From contig JAGGNK010012559.1 in NCBI GenBank assembly GCA_017590115.1, forward strand, positions 1,198,370-1,262,369: a DNA stretch of 64,000 nt, in the 5' to 3' direction. The position numbers were made by a program, and so were the translations under genes. Below the pieces are notes generated by a model. The model worked only from the letters and a program-made list of their open reading frames with translations, ran no database searches and was not told the origin of the DNA. This document shows positions 45,188 to 57,649 of this stretch, piece by piece; position 1 is the stretch's first letter, and each line of letters begins with the position of its first letter. Source of the DNA: Montifringilla adamsi. Its lineage: Eukaryota > Chordata > Aves > Passeriformes > Passeridae.

Positions 45188-45272
45188 TTTCTTCTCTTCT
45201 CTTCTCTTCTCTTCTCTTCTCTTCTCTTCTCTTCTCTTCTCTTCTTCTCCTCTCCTCTCCTCTCCTCTCCTC
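45188..45272. repeat. (TCTTC)n / (TCCTC)n microsatellite
   Basis: Pentamer array switching from cttct to cctct at about 45247. Pure pyrimidine. Confidence 0.97.
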
Positions 45273-45470
45273 TGGTGTATTTGCTAAAGTCCTTTCAAAT
45301 TCCTCCACATTCGAGCACCTCAATGCATTTGGGGACAGGCAGGACCTGGAAGGGACACCAGGCACTAAAATCCCAGCAATCAGGTCAGGAAAATGCTGAT
45401 AAATCAGTGTATGAGCTCTGGGATGTTTGATCACAGCCATGGGTGGATGGTGCTGGTGCCATCCCTACCT

Positions 45471-45797
45471 CACATCTCATGGATGTGCCACCCAAATGTT
45501 GATCCAGGTGCTGCAGGGACCTCTGTGGGGTTCCCATGTTCCATCCCCACAGTCTCTGTGCTGCTCCCACCCCTCCACACTGCCCTGCTGTGTTTTCCCT
45601 CTCCCACTGCCCAGCCCATCCTGGAGGTGTCCCCAGGATGGAGCAGGGACAGCAGGGCCACAGGGAGGGGACAGGAAGGACACAGTGAGGGCAGATCTGA
45701 GGCATCATCCTCATCTCCTCCTGCCTGTGGGAGTGTGGAGGAGCCAAACCAGCCCCAATCCACTGTGACATTGCCAGGGATGTCTCACCAGGAGGTG
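45471..45797. repeat. Unidentified dispersed repeat, copy 2
   Basis: Partner of 41355-41715, same orientation, not embedded in a CR1. Ends tgtctcaccagga like copy 1. Confidence 0.85.
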
Positions 45798-46256
45798 CTG
45801 AGCTGCATCATTGCCCCCAAACCTCTGTCACCTCCCTGAGCTGTGCAGGTGACACCTGGGGCCAGCCTCCCCATCGTGGCATGTCCCTGTCCCTTGTGCA
45901 GGTCACATTTCCCAGCAATCTGCCAGTGCCAGCCCTGCTGCTCCTCACGTGTGGCCGGGCAGAGCCGCGTTTGTCACACGTCCCTCCCGATGTGTCACTG
46001 CCGAAAGGTCAGCGTGTCTCTCCGTTCTGCCTGGCACCGTGCCCGAGGAGAGGGTGGCATTGCATAACCCGGCCTTGGCAGGGCCCCCCAGTGCCCGGCA
46101 GGGCAGCCTCTCCCCTGGTTCTCAATTTCTGCAGCTCCCTCGGAGCCCCTCCATGCCTCGGGGCTGGGGCTGAGCCCCAGGGGGACAGGATCCTGCTGCT
46201 CCCTTGTTCTCCAGCTTCCCCCGCTCCCTCAAGGCTGAGCCTCTCTCCTGTATTCT
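45798..46256. other. Intergenic; CpG-enriched at 45945-46080
   Basis: Mild CpG enrichment (cacgtgtggccgggcag, ctcccgatgtgtcactgccg). No transcript visible. Confidence 0.4.
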
Positions 46257-46364
46257 CCCCTTCCCTTCCCTTCCCTTCCCTTCCCTTCCCTTCCCTTCCC
46301 TTCCTTTCCTTTTCCTTTTCCTTTTCCTTTTCCTTTTCCTTTTCCTTTTCCTTTTCCTTTTCCG
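46257..46364. repeat. (CCCTT)n / (CCTTTT)n microsatellite
   Basis: Pentamers cttcc pass at about 46305 into hexamers ccttttc. 108 pyrimidines. Confidence 0.97.
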
Positions 46365-47090
46365 GAGCTGGGGAGCTGCAGGAAGCAGAGCCAGGAGCGG
46401 TGCAGGGAGTGAGGACTGACAGACAGCACAGCCTCATGGGGTTGGGATGGTCCAAATCCTTCAGCCAGGGGATCACACAGGGAAAGGCCCTGGAATGCTG
46501 AGCTTGAGACCCAAAAGCCCCTTGGGGTGATGGACATGGAGGTGGGATTGAGTCACAGCCTGGGATGTGGCTCTGCATCCTGGGCTGCCACTGATGGCAC
46601 CCCCGTGTCCATCCTCGTGCCACACCTGCCCTGGGGCTCTGCTGGAACTTCCACAGTCCCCATCCCGATCCTCTCCCTGAAACTTCTCCCTCCATCTCCC
46701 AGGACGGACTGTTTGATCCATTCCAGGAACAAAAGCTGGACTAGGAGGATATCAGACTAAATTCATTCCTGAAACAATTTGTGCAGTCAAGTTTGGCCCT
46801 GGAGTCAGGGATTCGCTGACTTTCCTCCCAGAGCAGCCTGTGGAAGCAGCCATGCTCTTCCCACTCCAGAAATCCCATCAGCTGGATGGATTGGACACTG
46901 TGGATGTGTCTGGAGGAGCCAGGGCAGAGAAAGGGCAGAGAGCTGGGAAATGGGAACCACTGGGCTGTACCAGCACTGCCCTTCCTTCCTTCCCTGGCTC
47001 CAGAGGGACCTTGGCCACCAGAGCTGGATCCCATCCCTTGGATTTCTCCAGGGAGGGAATTGCACTGCGACAGGATGGCACTGGGCTGGC
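46365..47090. other. Intergenic, no gene seen
   Basis: Unique-looking. No domain-bearing frame. Confidence 0.55.
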
Positions 47091-47338
47091 TACCCCATGG
47101 AATTCCTGCTGGGATGCCCCCACTCTGCTCCCATGGAATTCCAGACAGAATCCCCCCACCCTGCTCCCATGGGATTCCTGCTGGGATCCCCAATCCTGCT
47201 CCCATGGAATTCCTGCTGAGATCCCCCACTCTGCTCCTGTGGAATTCCTGCTGGGATCCCCAGTCCTGCTCCCATGGAATTCCTGCCGGGATCCCCCATC
47301 CTGCTCCCATGGAATTCCTGCTGGGATCCCCCATCCCA
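47091..47338. repeat. 35-36-bp minisatellite
   Basis: About seven copies of aattcctgctgggatccccc followed by atcctgctcccatgg. Confidence 0.95.
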
Positions 47339-48456
47339 GGGACTCCTCCCATCCCAGGGATGTGGCCGCAGTGCTGGGACCGGAGCTGCTCCAGGCTCCC
47401 CCATTCCCAAACCCCCAGCTGAGCCCCATCCCTTGGGAGCAAAACACTGGCACAGCCCCAGCCCTGGGATTGCTTAGTTCAGAGAGCGAGGAAAACCAAA
47501 TATTTTCCTTCTTAATTACCATCTTTCAGGCAAGCAATTATTCCTCCTGTGTGTCACTCAGCCTAATGACGAATTTCCAATAAAAGCCACGCTGGGCTGC
47601 AGCCTTCAAAGGCAGGAAGCAGATTTAGAAGCAGATTTTGGAGTTAATCTCCTTTCACAACAAGTCCCAAACCATGGCTGTGTTTATCCTGGGACAAAAC
47701 CCTTGGGAATGAATAAATCTGAAAAGGACAAGGATTTTTATTTTTTTTTTCCTGGATGGGATATTTTTGCTATATTGTTATTAAGGAAAGGGAATAATAG
47801 AGGGAAGGGCTTTGGAATGGTGGCTGGAAGGTGGCAGCAGGTGAGGCTGGATCTCCTCTGGAAGAAGAAGCCCCGGAGCTGCAGAACATTGGTCCAAACT
47901 GTGCCACCTTCACCCTCCACGAGGTTCTCTTTTCTCCATCAGCATTCCAGCATCCGATTCCCATTTGGAGTTGGACTCCAAATCCACCAAATCTCCCGCA
48001 AATGACCCAGAGCCTCCCCCAGCAGAGCTTTGAGGGTTGCTGGTGGTGCTGGGGTGGTTGGACACAAAGAATATTGAAATTTTTCCAGGTTATAGGCCTG
48101 CCTGGGGTTTCATCTCAGGAATGATGCCCTCATTCCATTTCTTGGTGGGTGAAGAGCGTCTCCAGGCCACCTGCACTGTCCTTTCCCAGGTCTGGATAAT
48201 TCAGGCTGCCCCAGGCTTGCTGGAGCAGCTGCAGCTCCCCGTGATCCGTGGGGATGTGGGTGTGGAAGGAGTGGGACATGCCTTGGTCCAGTCCTGACCT
48301 GCACTCGGGATTTGGGAATGTGGGGCTGCCCAGTGTGGACAGTCACAACATCAAAGTGCTCTGGTTCACTCCAGGCAGCTCTCTCACCACTAATGGCATT
48401 TTTTTCCTCAAAAACTCCAGAACTCCTTCCCCAGGACTCCACATCCCCATGCCTCA
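47339..48456. other. Intergenic; possible conserved element near 47490-47585
   Basis: The AT-rich stretch accaaatattttccttctta to cctaatgacgaatttcc is non-repetitive and enhancer-like by composition only. No gene. Confidence 0.35.
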
Positions 48457-48640
48457 GATGAGACAATTCTTTCCCAGTGGGGGAAACGGGGAAACAAAGC
48501 CCAGAGAGACATCAAAGTGAGGGAGATCTGGAATTCTGGCTTGGTTCCGATGAGACAATCCTTTCCCAGTGGGGGAAACGGGGAAACAAAAGCCCAGAGA
48601 GACATCAAAGTGAGGGAGATCTGGAATTCTGGCTTGGGGA
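48457..48640. repeat. 92-bp tandem duplication
   Basis: gatgagacaat begins copies at 48457 and 48549. They are near-identical through ctggaattctggcttgg. Confidence 0.96.
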
Positions 48641-49759
48641 GAGCAAGAAAAATTCCATCTCCAGAAAGATGTGGCAACAGGAGAGGTGCACCGGGAGGAA
48701 CATTTTGGGAAGACACAGAAAAATTGTGAAATATCCCCAGGGAGGAATCAGAGGTTCAAAGGTAGCAGAGGATTTGAAAAAGAGAAGGAAGTGGCTAAAA
48801 AAAAAAAAAATTAATATGCAAAATGCACTGAGCAAAAAAGTTCAGGTCTGGACATGGCACTGCAGAAATCCAGGTAGGAAAGATGGAAAATCCCAAGGCA
48901 GGTCAGGAGGGATGGTTTCCCCCAGCCTGGAATGTATCCGAGCTCCAGCCCAAGCCTGTGGAGGTGCCTTCCCTCAGTCTCTGGGACAATCACAGCCAAA
49001 GTAAATGGGATTGTGGCGTTCCAGAGCTTCCAGCCAGGAATGAGGCACCAAAACGCCTTTTTGGTTTGGCGTTTGGTGACCCTGGCTCAGGGAGTGGTGC
49101 CTCTGTCTCTTTGGGGGGTGATGGGGATGCAGATTTTCCACTCCCAAGCCATTTGTGGAATGTAGAATATGCATCTCCCACTGGAAGGACTGGAAAAGGG
49201 TTAAAAGCATTCCCAGCTGACAAATCCCCCATTCCCCAGACATTTCAGAGCTCGGGACAGCTCTCACCCGCTGCTGGTGGAGTGTCTGGCAGGAGAACAA
49301 CACCCACCAGGAAAATGCCAACGCCGGAGCCTCAGTCTCTTCAAGAAACGCGTCCCACTCTGTAGGTTTTTCAGGAATTAATTGCAAAGACATTTCTGGG
49401 GTTTGTTGCAAAGGGGGTTGCCATGGCAACTGCTCCAGCTACTCAGGAAAACTAGGGAGGGCTCCCACTGTCACGGGGGCCATCTGTCCCTTCCATGGGG
49501 GGTCATTTTGAAGCTCTGCTCCAACCTCCACCAGCCAAATCTTCTTTTTAAGCCTCTGAAAGTCCTCGGTACGATTTATCAACCAGCTCTTGCCCTCAAT
49601 CTCTGCTTCTTTTCTCAGCACTGACAGGATAATTTCCTCTCTATCGCTGCAAATTAAATTCTAATGAGGAAGCTCTGCATTTCAATGTGATGGAGAGCCA
49701 GGATGCACAGGAGAATTGAATCCATCGAGGAGGGAGGAGAAAGGATTAAATAGGAATGC
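48641..49759. other. Intergenic; possible conserved element near 49620-49700
   Basis: Non-coding. An AT-rich segment (ctgcaaattaaattctaatg) resembles conserved non-coding DNA; not testable here. Confidence 0.35.
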
Positions 49760-50045
49760 CTGAGGGGCAGGATTCCTCTGGCAGGCTTGGGAACGGCCCT
49801 TCTCTTGACAGGACAAGAGGGAACAGCCTCAGGCTGGGCCAGGGGAGGCTCAGGTTGGACATCAGCCGGAATTTCCCCATGGAAAGGGTGGACAGGTCTT
49901 GGAATTGCCCCGGGAGGTTTGGAGTGCCCATCTCTCGAGGTGTCCAAGGCCTGGACGTGGCACTTAGAGCTCTGGGATGAGGACAAGGCACAGCTTGGAC
50001 TCCTGGAGGTCTTTTCCAACTTCAGTATTTCTGAGATTCTCTTTT
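49760..50045 (+). mobile_element. CR1 LINE 3' fragment (+)
   Basis: acagcctcaggctgggccag, then ggaatttccccatggaaag, gaggtcttttccaacttcag and tttctgagattct. Same subfamily as 17578. Confidence 0.88.
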
Positions 50046-51784
50046 CCCCCTAATGATGGATTGGGATTTTTGGGTGGACTCAGGTTCCCCTCTGAGCTGA
50101 GACCACAAAATCCTCATGGATGGAAGTTTGAGCAGCTCCTGGGATGCAGAGGTGGGCAGGAAGTGGAGCTGAGTGTGGGTTCTTCCCTGCTCCAAACCTG
50201 GGGGTGCTCCTGGGGCACTCTGGGGGGCACAGCACACCATGGCCACAGCAATCCCATGGACCCCAAATCCCACCGGGAGGAAGGGCTGGAATCTGATCCA
50301 GAGGGGATTTTCTGTTGTGGTTTCTCTGGGATGTGGCAGCAGTGACAACACTTCCATGTCCACAATGGAATATTTTTTAAATCTCTATTTATTTCATGTG
50401 TTCAGGGAAGTGAAGGATTTCCCCAAAAATTCATGGTGGCCATTAAAGACCAGGAGATGTTTATTTGAGTCAGCAAAGGAAACTCTGCTGAGTTTTTGAA
50501 TGCCAACAAAGAATTTCTGACAAAATTTTACACAAAATTTATATAAAAACCTTTAAAGTTGAGTATTTCTTCACCTTTTCCTAAAGGACTTGTAGTGCAG
50601 AGCACGTGGTATTGGGAATGGAGGTGGTGATCCTTGGTTTCCATTCCCAGAGGTTCAATGTCAAAAAGATGCAGGAAAAATATTTTGGGTTGTTTCTTTT
50701 GGGTTTTTTGGTGTATATTTTGAGTTTTGACTTGCTGCAATGTTAATATAAGAAAATTTCACTGTTTACTGATTGAGTGCTCCTCCTGCATCATGGAGCT
50801 TCACTCAAGGATTGGGAGAACTAAAGCACCATTCCCATTCCCATTTCTCAAGGACTGGGAAAGCCAAACTGATGGCAAGAGGGGTTTTAGCAGCTCTGGT
50901 TTCTCCTCGTGGGGAAACTTCTTGCCTGAGGGACATTTGAGCTGCTCTGAACTGCATTGATGTCTTTCACAGCAGTGAGGACATCCCTGAAATTCCCACA
51001 CATTCCCAGGATCATGAATCATCTCCAGATAATTTCATCTGAGTTGGAAGTCATTGGGAAAGGGGCAGCTTGGGGGCTGAGGTGCTGCTGAGCTCTCCTT
51101 CCTCTCCTAGATGGTCCCAAGGAATGGGACTAGAGGATTCCCACTCATTAATACCTGCTCTGATGACCTCCAAGATCTTTTCCAACGTAATTTATTCTGG
51201 GATTCCATAAATATTTCACTCTGGCGGCTGAGGGAAGGTCTGGGACCATCTTCACCCCACCCTGATGGTTTAAAAAAACAAGTATCACATTTAACAGCTC
51301 GTCTTTAAATTGCCTGAAAATCTTGGAGTTCAGTCCCCTCAGGAATTCATCCCTTCATTCACAGCATCCATGGGGTGGGGACTCTTCAGGAAGCCCTGAA
51401 GATTTTCACTTGAGCATCTGTGTGTTATCAGTTGAGCATCTGTGTGTCTGCAGCTTCTTCCTGGAGGAAAATCAACCCAAATTATCTTTAAAGAATAACC
51501 TAGGGAGCAGCTCCCTGGCTTCTCATTATCCCAAGAATCAGAACAGCTGAATTTCAGAACATTCCTGCATCCTCAGCATGGATGAATTAAATTCAGGCAT
51601 CTTCACTCCTGGTTTAAAAATATCTCTGAAGGAACTGCAGGAAAACTGCAGAGAGCTGAGTTTTCCACGAGATGTTTTCTCCCAGGTGACAGGGCTGACT
51701 CGAGTCTAGCTGGATCCTGAATGAATCCTTTGCAAAATCCCCACTGGGGATGGTTTCCAGAGCTAAAGAGAAAACAGAGCCCCA
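50046..51784. other. Intergenic; weak CR1 scrap near 51110-51210
   Basis: Mostly unique, AT-richer at 50370-50760. tgatgacctccaagatcttttccaac at about 51160 looks like an eroded CR1 end. Confidence 0.45.
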
Positions 51785-51980
51785 AAACCAAACCCCCAAC
51801 AATCCCACCCTGAGCATCCCTGGAGCTCTGGCAGCCTCGGGGCCGTGCCCATTCCCTGGGGAGCCTGGGCAGTGCCAGCACCCTCTGGGGGAAGAACCTT
51901 GCCCTGATCTGCAGCCTGAGCTGCCCTGGCCCAGCTCCAGGCGTGCCCTGGCTGCTGTCCCTGTCCCAGAGCAGAGCTTG
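51785..51980 (-). mobile_element. CR1 LINE fragment (-)
   Basis: Near-identical to 37590-37785: ctggagctctggcagcctcg, then accctctgggggaagaacc and ctgtccctgtcccagagcag. Confidence 0.87.
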
Positions 51981-54246
51981 GAACCCATTAATTTGGGGAA
52001 TCTGGGAGTTACAGCCCAGGCTCCAGTGGCAGCTGCTCTGAAGTGACCACCAAACTCTGGGTTCTGTTTTCTGGTTTTCCCACTGTCCCCATCTCTGCTG
52101 GTGGGCCTGGACCTGAGGGAAATTTCCCACATCCCAAAATCCCAAAGAAAGGAGACAGAGCTGTGTTTGGCTGTGCTGTTGGGACACCCCACCAGGGGTA
52201 TTGAAGATTTGGTGTTTTGTGGGAATTTGGGCTTCCAGGGCACCTCACTGGCACCAGGCATGGCCTGAAGTAGGGAATGGAAGGCACAGGCATAGAAAAG
52301 TATGTTATAATCAATCTGTGATGAATTTTATGATGTTTATTCATTTATTTTCCACTTCTTTTCTTGTTCTTCACTCTGTGACCTGGACAGCCACCCCAGA
52401 AGGTTTGCTGTCAAAGCAACATAAGAGATCAATAAATACAAAACAATAATTTTACCAAGTCCAGCTACTGTTCTAATTCCAGCTCTGTGTCCCCAGGCCA
52501 CCAAGGGCACGGGAGATTTGTTCTTCCACCAACCAGACCAAGCTGTAAAGTTTTGGCTGTCCCAGAACAATGAGAGCTGATGTAGCAGAATAGTTAAAAA
52601 ACTTGCTTAATTTGTTCTTTTGACATGAAAGGCTCGTTGAGCAGCTTTGAAAAATTCAGTCAAAACAGCTTCTAGCAAGTCCAGGGCAGGAACAGATCTC
52701 AAGCATCACAAGCTCAGCTCTTTGGTAGGTGAAGGTAAACAAAAATAACATAAATCTCTGTTTCAGAGGATGAATCATTCGTGCTGTTGGGTGAAGCATT
52801 GGTGAAAATCCAGGGATATCAATAATTGTATTTTCCCTTGCTTTAGCCCCCATTTACAAGAGGGTAAATTCCAGTTGTTCACTGCCTTAGATCAGCAGAA
52901 ATTCTGGACTCAGGTGAGGAAAACCCTTCTCCTGCCAGGTCCTGTTGGGTCCATTCTCAAGGAACAATCCTGGCCCCTTCCCTTGGTACAGAGTGAAAAA
53001 ACAGAGCCCTGCTGTGCTCAGGCAGGTCCATGGAGGAGTTTGCTCCAGGAGCACAGGGAACGAGCCCGTGCCAAGCCCTGATCCCGAGCCCTGATCCCAA
53101 AGCTTCTCCAAAGGCAGTGCCAGAGCACGCTCTGTTTTCCCAAGCTGGAGGCTGAGTGTGCATCCATGGATAAATGTGCCAGCAGCTCCCAGCCAGGGAA
53201 TGGCCCTCCTGGGGCTCCACAAAGTGAGTTTCTCATCGTTAATTCCTGCTCTGGGAAGTTGCACCATGAGATGCACGAGGCCGTGGAGGAGATCCAAGAG
53301 CACAGAGCTCCTGACTCTGCTTTCCTCCCTGGAAATCACAACAAGGAAAATGGAACGAGGAGTTCTCCCACCCCTCTACAGTTAATGGAGGAAGAATTTG
53401 AGTCTTGAGATAACCAGAAGGGTTGTTTGAAGGCACAGAAAGTTCCTGCTCGCACTCATGGAAACGGCATTCCCAAAAGAGACAACACTTCCCTGAAGAT
53501 AAAGCAGCTCCCGAGAGAGAGCAGGAGGACACTGAGTCCTGGGAGTGTTCTGCTCTCACCCTGTCAAGCTCCTCTTGTCTCTCCCCAGGGCCTGGGCCCA
53601 AGGGCACATTTGTACTCTTGTTCCCTTGTCCTTTGTCCTCTCCATTTTTTTCCTTTTGGGTTGATTTTCCTGGCTTTTCTACCAGCTGGATGAGCCATTG
53701 TTCAGAAGTTTTGGACTTCTGAAATTGGCCACTCTGAACATCTGCCATGCCTGGCTTCCCTGTGGCTCCCAGGGTTATCCCAGGCCTGTCCCATGTTTAG
53801 CCCACACAGTCCTGGCCCAAACCTGGAGCTGAGCTTTGCTCTGCCTGTCTCTGATGACATTCTCAGGGTTCCATAAATGGTGCAGATCAAAGTCTCGTGG
53901 AAATCAGATGGTTCCTTGTGCAAAGAGACGGGGCAGGACATGGACTCAACGTCCCTGGGGTGGCTCCAAGGAATTTGAAGTTCCTCATGTGGCCAAAAAC
54001 ACCAGGGCAGGACTGAGGACTCAGCAGCACTGCCAGATCCAGGGTCTCCAAGCAACTTCTTTACAACAACTTAGAGTTTCCTTCCAGGAAAACATTCCTG
54101 GGACAGCCCAGCAGCTGCACCACCCAAGGAGGGGTAGAGTTCAATCACAGATTTTTCTTTCTTTTCTATGATTGATGCAAATTTTGCTTATAATTGAAAT
54201 TCATTGGAATTTGTTTCATTGGAATTTGTTTATAATTGAAATTCAT
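51981..54246. other. Intergenic; possible eroded LTR at ~52300-52860
   Basis: The AT-rich stretch from 52300 has minus-strand AATAAA-like signals (atgtttattcatttattttc) and could be an old LTR (weak). The rest is unique and non-coding. Confidence 0.3.
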
Positions 54247-54334
54247 GGAAAAACTAGAGCTCTTCCAGTGATGCTTCAGGTTTTAGCTTTCAGGATAAAA
54301 CCTGAAGCATCACTGGAAGAGCCCTAGTTTTTCC
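54247..54334. repeat. Near-perfect inverted repeat (39-bp arms, 10-bp loop)
   Basis: Left arm 54247-54285 (core cttccagtgatgcttcaggt) and right arm 54296-54334 (core acctgaagcatcactggaag) are complementary at 38 of 39 positions; the single mismatch is the a of actagagc against the c of gccctag. The loop is gctttcagga. Transcribed on either strand it would fold into a long hairpin. Confidence 0.97.
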
Positions 54335-57154
54335 TAGTTTTTCAGATTCTGTGCTGCTTTAGTATGCAGTTCTGAGATTCACATTAAGTCTTAGTAAGCT
54401 CTCTTCACAGGGCAGGGAGACAAAACAATTCCTGCTCTAGCTGGGGGCCTGCTTTATTCTTTAGCTCAGTCTGATCTCTGTCCTAGGTCAGCCTTCTCAA
54501 GGCATCTCCAGGACCTTTTTCTTTTTGCCCTGAGTTTTGTTGTGAAGTGGGAACAAGTTCCTGTCCAAATCCCAGGGACAACCACAGCCAGGCACTCAGG
54601 AAATAACTCCATGGATGCAGCAAAACAAGCTTCAAATGACCTTGGTCAGCTGAAAAAATATCTCAAAAAATTATAATGTTGATGGGCAAGAGTACAGAAG
54701 AGAGTGAGAAATACCATGGGCTGAGATGTCCAAAAATGAGAAAGTTGAGGGAAGCACAAGAATTTCCAGGAAGAGGAGGGGTGGAGCAGGTGCTTCATGA
54801 GCAGGGCCGGCAGGACAAGACATGACAATGCTGCAGAGAGGAGGCTGGAATGGAAATTTGAGAAAACAATACAGGGATGGAGATTTCTGGGCACAGGGAA
54901 TTGCCTGAGGTGGCTGTGGAAGCCCCATCTCCCAGGATTTTGAAGCACAGAGGTCTCAGGAATCCCCAGCTAAGCCTGCTCTGACAGGTGGATGAAGGAA
55001 ATGACATTTCAAGACTTGTTTTCCTTGGTTTTCTGTTCCTCCCTGGTTTTGGCACAACCCAGGGAACACAGTTAATTATAGCTCTGGAGAGAATTGATTG
55101 TTGCTTTCCCTTATTTGGTGGATAACAGCAAATCCTTCTTTGTGACAACGAGGAAACCTGGTCTGGGACCTGTGTCTGAGGTTACTGACCCAAGCAACAG
55201 CCCAGTCCAAGGATTTTGGGGTTGTCCCTGGTTCTCCATGACCCCCAGTGGGGTCAATCCCCTTTTCCTGGACTTTACAGGGATTTTTTCCCATGCAGCT
55301 CAACCCCATATTTCATCTCAGGGCACCTCTTGCTCTGCACAAATCCAGCTTGAGTGAGAAAACCCATCAAAAATCACAACAGAAATTCAGATTTCAATGG
55401 AATTCAAGATTCCCAAATACAGGAATAGCAATAAATGAGTGGCTTTGCAGGCTGGGAGAGCTCTGAATGCCAAGAAATCCTTGGGCTTCCTGCAGAGCTG
55501 CAGGGAGGGACCTGCAAGGTGAAAAAGAGCCACTCCAGGTATCCAAGCCCATTTCCCAGGAATATGGCCTAGAAGCTCCCTTTTCTCTCCCAAAAAAACC
55601 CCTCACACCTCAGCATAACCCATCAAATTTAGGAGTTTGGTTCCCAAAATCCTCAGGTTGAAATTCAGACATGAAGAAATCAAGATATTCCTGGCGCAGG
55701 GATTCCTCATCCATCTTTATCAGTGGAACAGGCACAGAAGGGCTCCAGAGCTCCAGGAAAAGCTGGATGAGCAATTAAATTCTTGCTCAGAGCCTCAGTG
55801 AGATCTGTATGAATCAGGAGCTATGAAGGCATGAAATGAGATCAGAACCAGCCCTGGAGCTCCCTGCCCTGCCCAAGGCCCATCCCTGCTTCCCTGTCGA
55901 GCTCCAAGGGGATCTCGCTGGCTGGATGTGCTCCCCTTGGCACAGTGCCACCACTGGGATCAGCCATCCAGTCCCTCATCACTTCCAGATCATTAAATTA
56001 TTTCTCTCTAATCCAATTAGCCACGTAGGCATGGAGCAGTCTGTGGGAAGGATGCTTGAGCAGGAGGCTCCGTAGCCATTTCCTGATGCCCAGAGCATCT
56101 CTGGGGAGGGGCAGGCAAACAGGGAGATGTGGATGCCAGGACAGCACCTTAAAGACCTTAAAGACTCAGGTAATTTGCCATAAATTCCATGTTTTCTCCA
56201 TTTACAAGGATTTTTCTCCTCTGTTGTCTGGTTGAGAAGCAAACACCACATTTTTGTCCAGCTTGAAAGGCAGCTGCACCTCTGTGGTCAGCAGGGTGGG
56301 GCAGTGTGCCCAGGTGCTTAGAGGGGATCAAATCCCACAGCCCTGGCTGGGAACAGTCTGGAACTCCTTGGAACTAGGCTGGAGAAGGAGCTCGGGGGTT
56401 TCTCCATCGCTGTGTGCCAGCAGGCAGCTCCAAAACCCCTTGGGGGCACCCCAAAGCCCAGGCTGAAGCACCTCAAAGGCTGGCCCAGCCTCAGGTGGGG
56501 TGTCCTGAGCCCTTCTCGGAATTCTCCTGCAGCCTTCAGCATGGGAAGGGCTGCCCTGGCATGAATTCCAGACAAGGAAAACATCCTGCAGCCCATAAAT
56601 GCTGGATCTGGTCCATGGGGCTGCCCCAGGGGCACATCCCAGCCCTCAGAGGCTTCCCAGGGCTTTTTCCAGGGATCTCACAGCAGAAACAACCCCAGAC
56701 ACTGTGGGGAGACAAGGAAGCAGCATAAGACATTTTCCCTACCTGGGTTTCACTGGTTTTAACTTGTCCCAGGGCTTTCCTGCCCTTCCCATATTCCTGG
56801 GATCCTGTGCAAGCTCCAAATGTCCCCCACAGCCCTTTGCTGGAGCTGGCAGAGGATGCTCCATATTTCCCTGCTTTGTTCCTGGGTCTTTGCAGTCCTT
56901 CCTCTGTCCCACTTGCTCTCCAAGAGGATCCTTCAGGTGATGGGAAATCACCTTTTATTTCCCTCCTTCAGCAGAGGGAAATAAAGGGGAAGAGCTCCCA
57001 GCCTGAGTCAGGAGCAGCTGGGAAACTCAAAGCACAACTAGGGTGCTGAAAATCTGCATGGATTCAAAAGACAACAGGAAAAAAATTCTCAAAAGGAAAT
57101 GTTTTTAAGGTTGCTGACTGCAAAATCCCCTTTTTAACTTTGAAAAATCTCAAG
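54335..57154. other. Intergenic; ~55-bp motif shared with 57353
   Basis: Non-coding. 56560-56616 (aaaacatcctgcagcccata, aatgctggatctggtcca) recurs at 57353-57407. An AT-rich segment at about 55985-56035 (ctctaatccaattagccacg) contains an ATTAG homeodomain-type core. Confidence 0.5.
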
Positions 57155-57260
57155 AAATACCTGGACGTGGCACTCAGGGCTCTGGTTTAGCTGCTAAGTG
57201 GTGTTTGGTCAGCTTTGGAGGTATTTTCCAACTGAAATCATTCCCTAATTCTACCCCAGC
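57155..57260 (+). mobile_element. CR1 LINE 3' tip (+)
   Basis: cctggacgtggcactcaggg, then ggaggtattttccaactgaa and attccctaattct. Diverged. Confidence 0.75.
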
Positions 57261-57649
57261 ACATCCCAGAGGCACAAACCAATGGGGAAATGAATCTGGG
57301 GAAACATCTCCCTCCTCTCCCTCTTCACCCACTGAGCACCCACAGCTGCTTGGGATGAATTCCAGTAACAGAAAACATCCTGCAGTCCAGAAATGCTGGA
57401 TCTGGTCCAGCACCCTGCTGCAGGACCCTTGATCTGACCCCAAATTGCTTGTGCCGTGCTCTGAAGGAAAATTACACCCACCAGAGGGTTTGTGAGGAGC
57501 CAGCACTGCTCTCAACAGCCGCAGGCTGGTGCTTAATGAGCTTTCAGCTGATTGTTACCCAGTGGAGAGGCACAATTAAAGCCCATTAGCTGCCATGACA
57601 TCACCAGCTCGGAGGAAACTCTGTGCCGGGCAGGAAGGAGGCAGGACAG
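57261..57649. other. Intergenic; possible conserved element near 57530-57620
   Basis: The segment gctgattgttacccagtgg to gccatgacatcaccagctc is non-repetitive with a mixed AT core, typical in look of conserved non-coding DNA. No gene. Confidence 0.35.
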
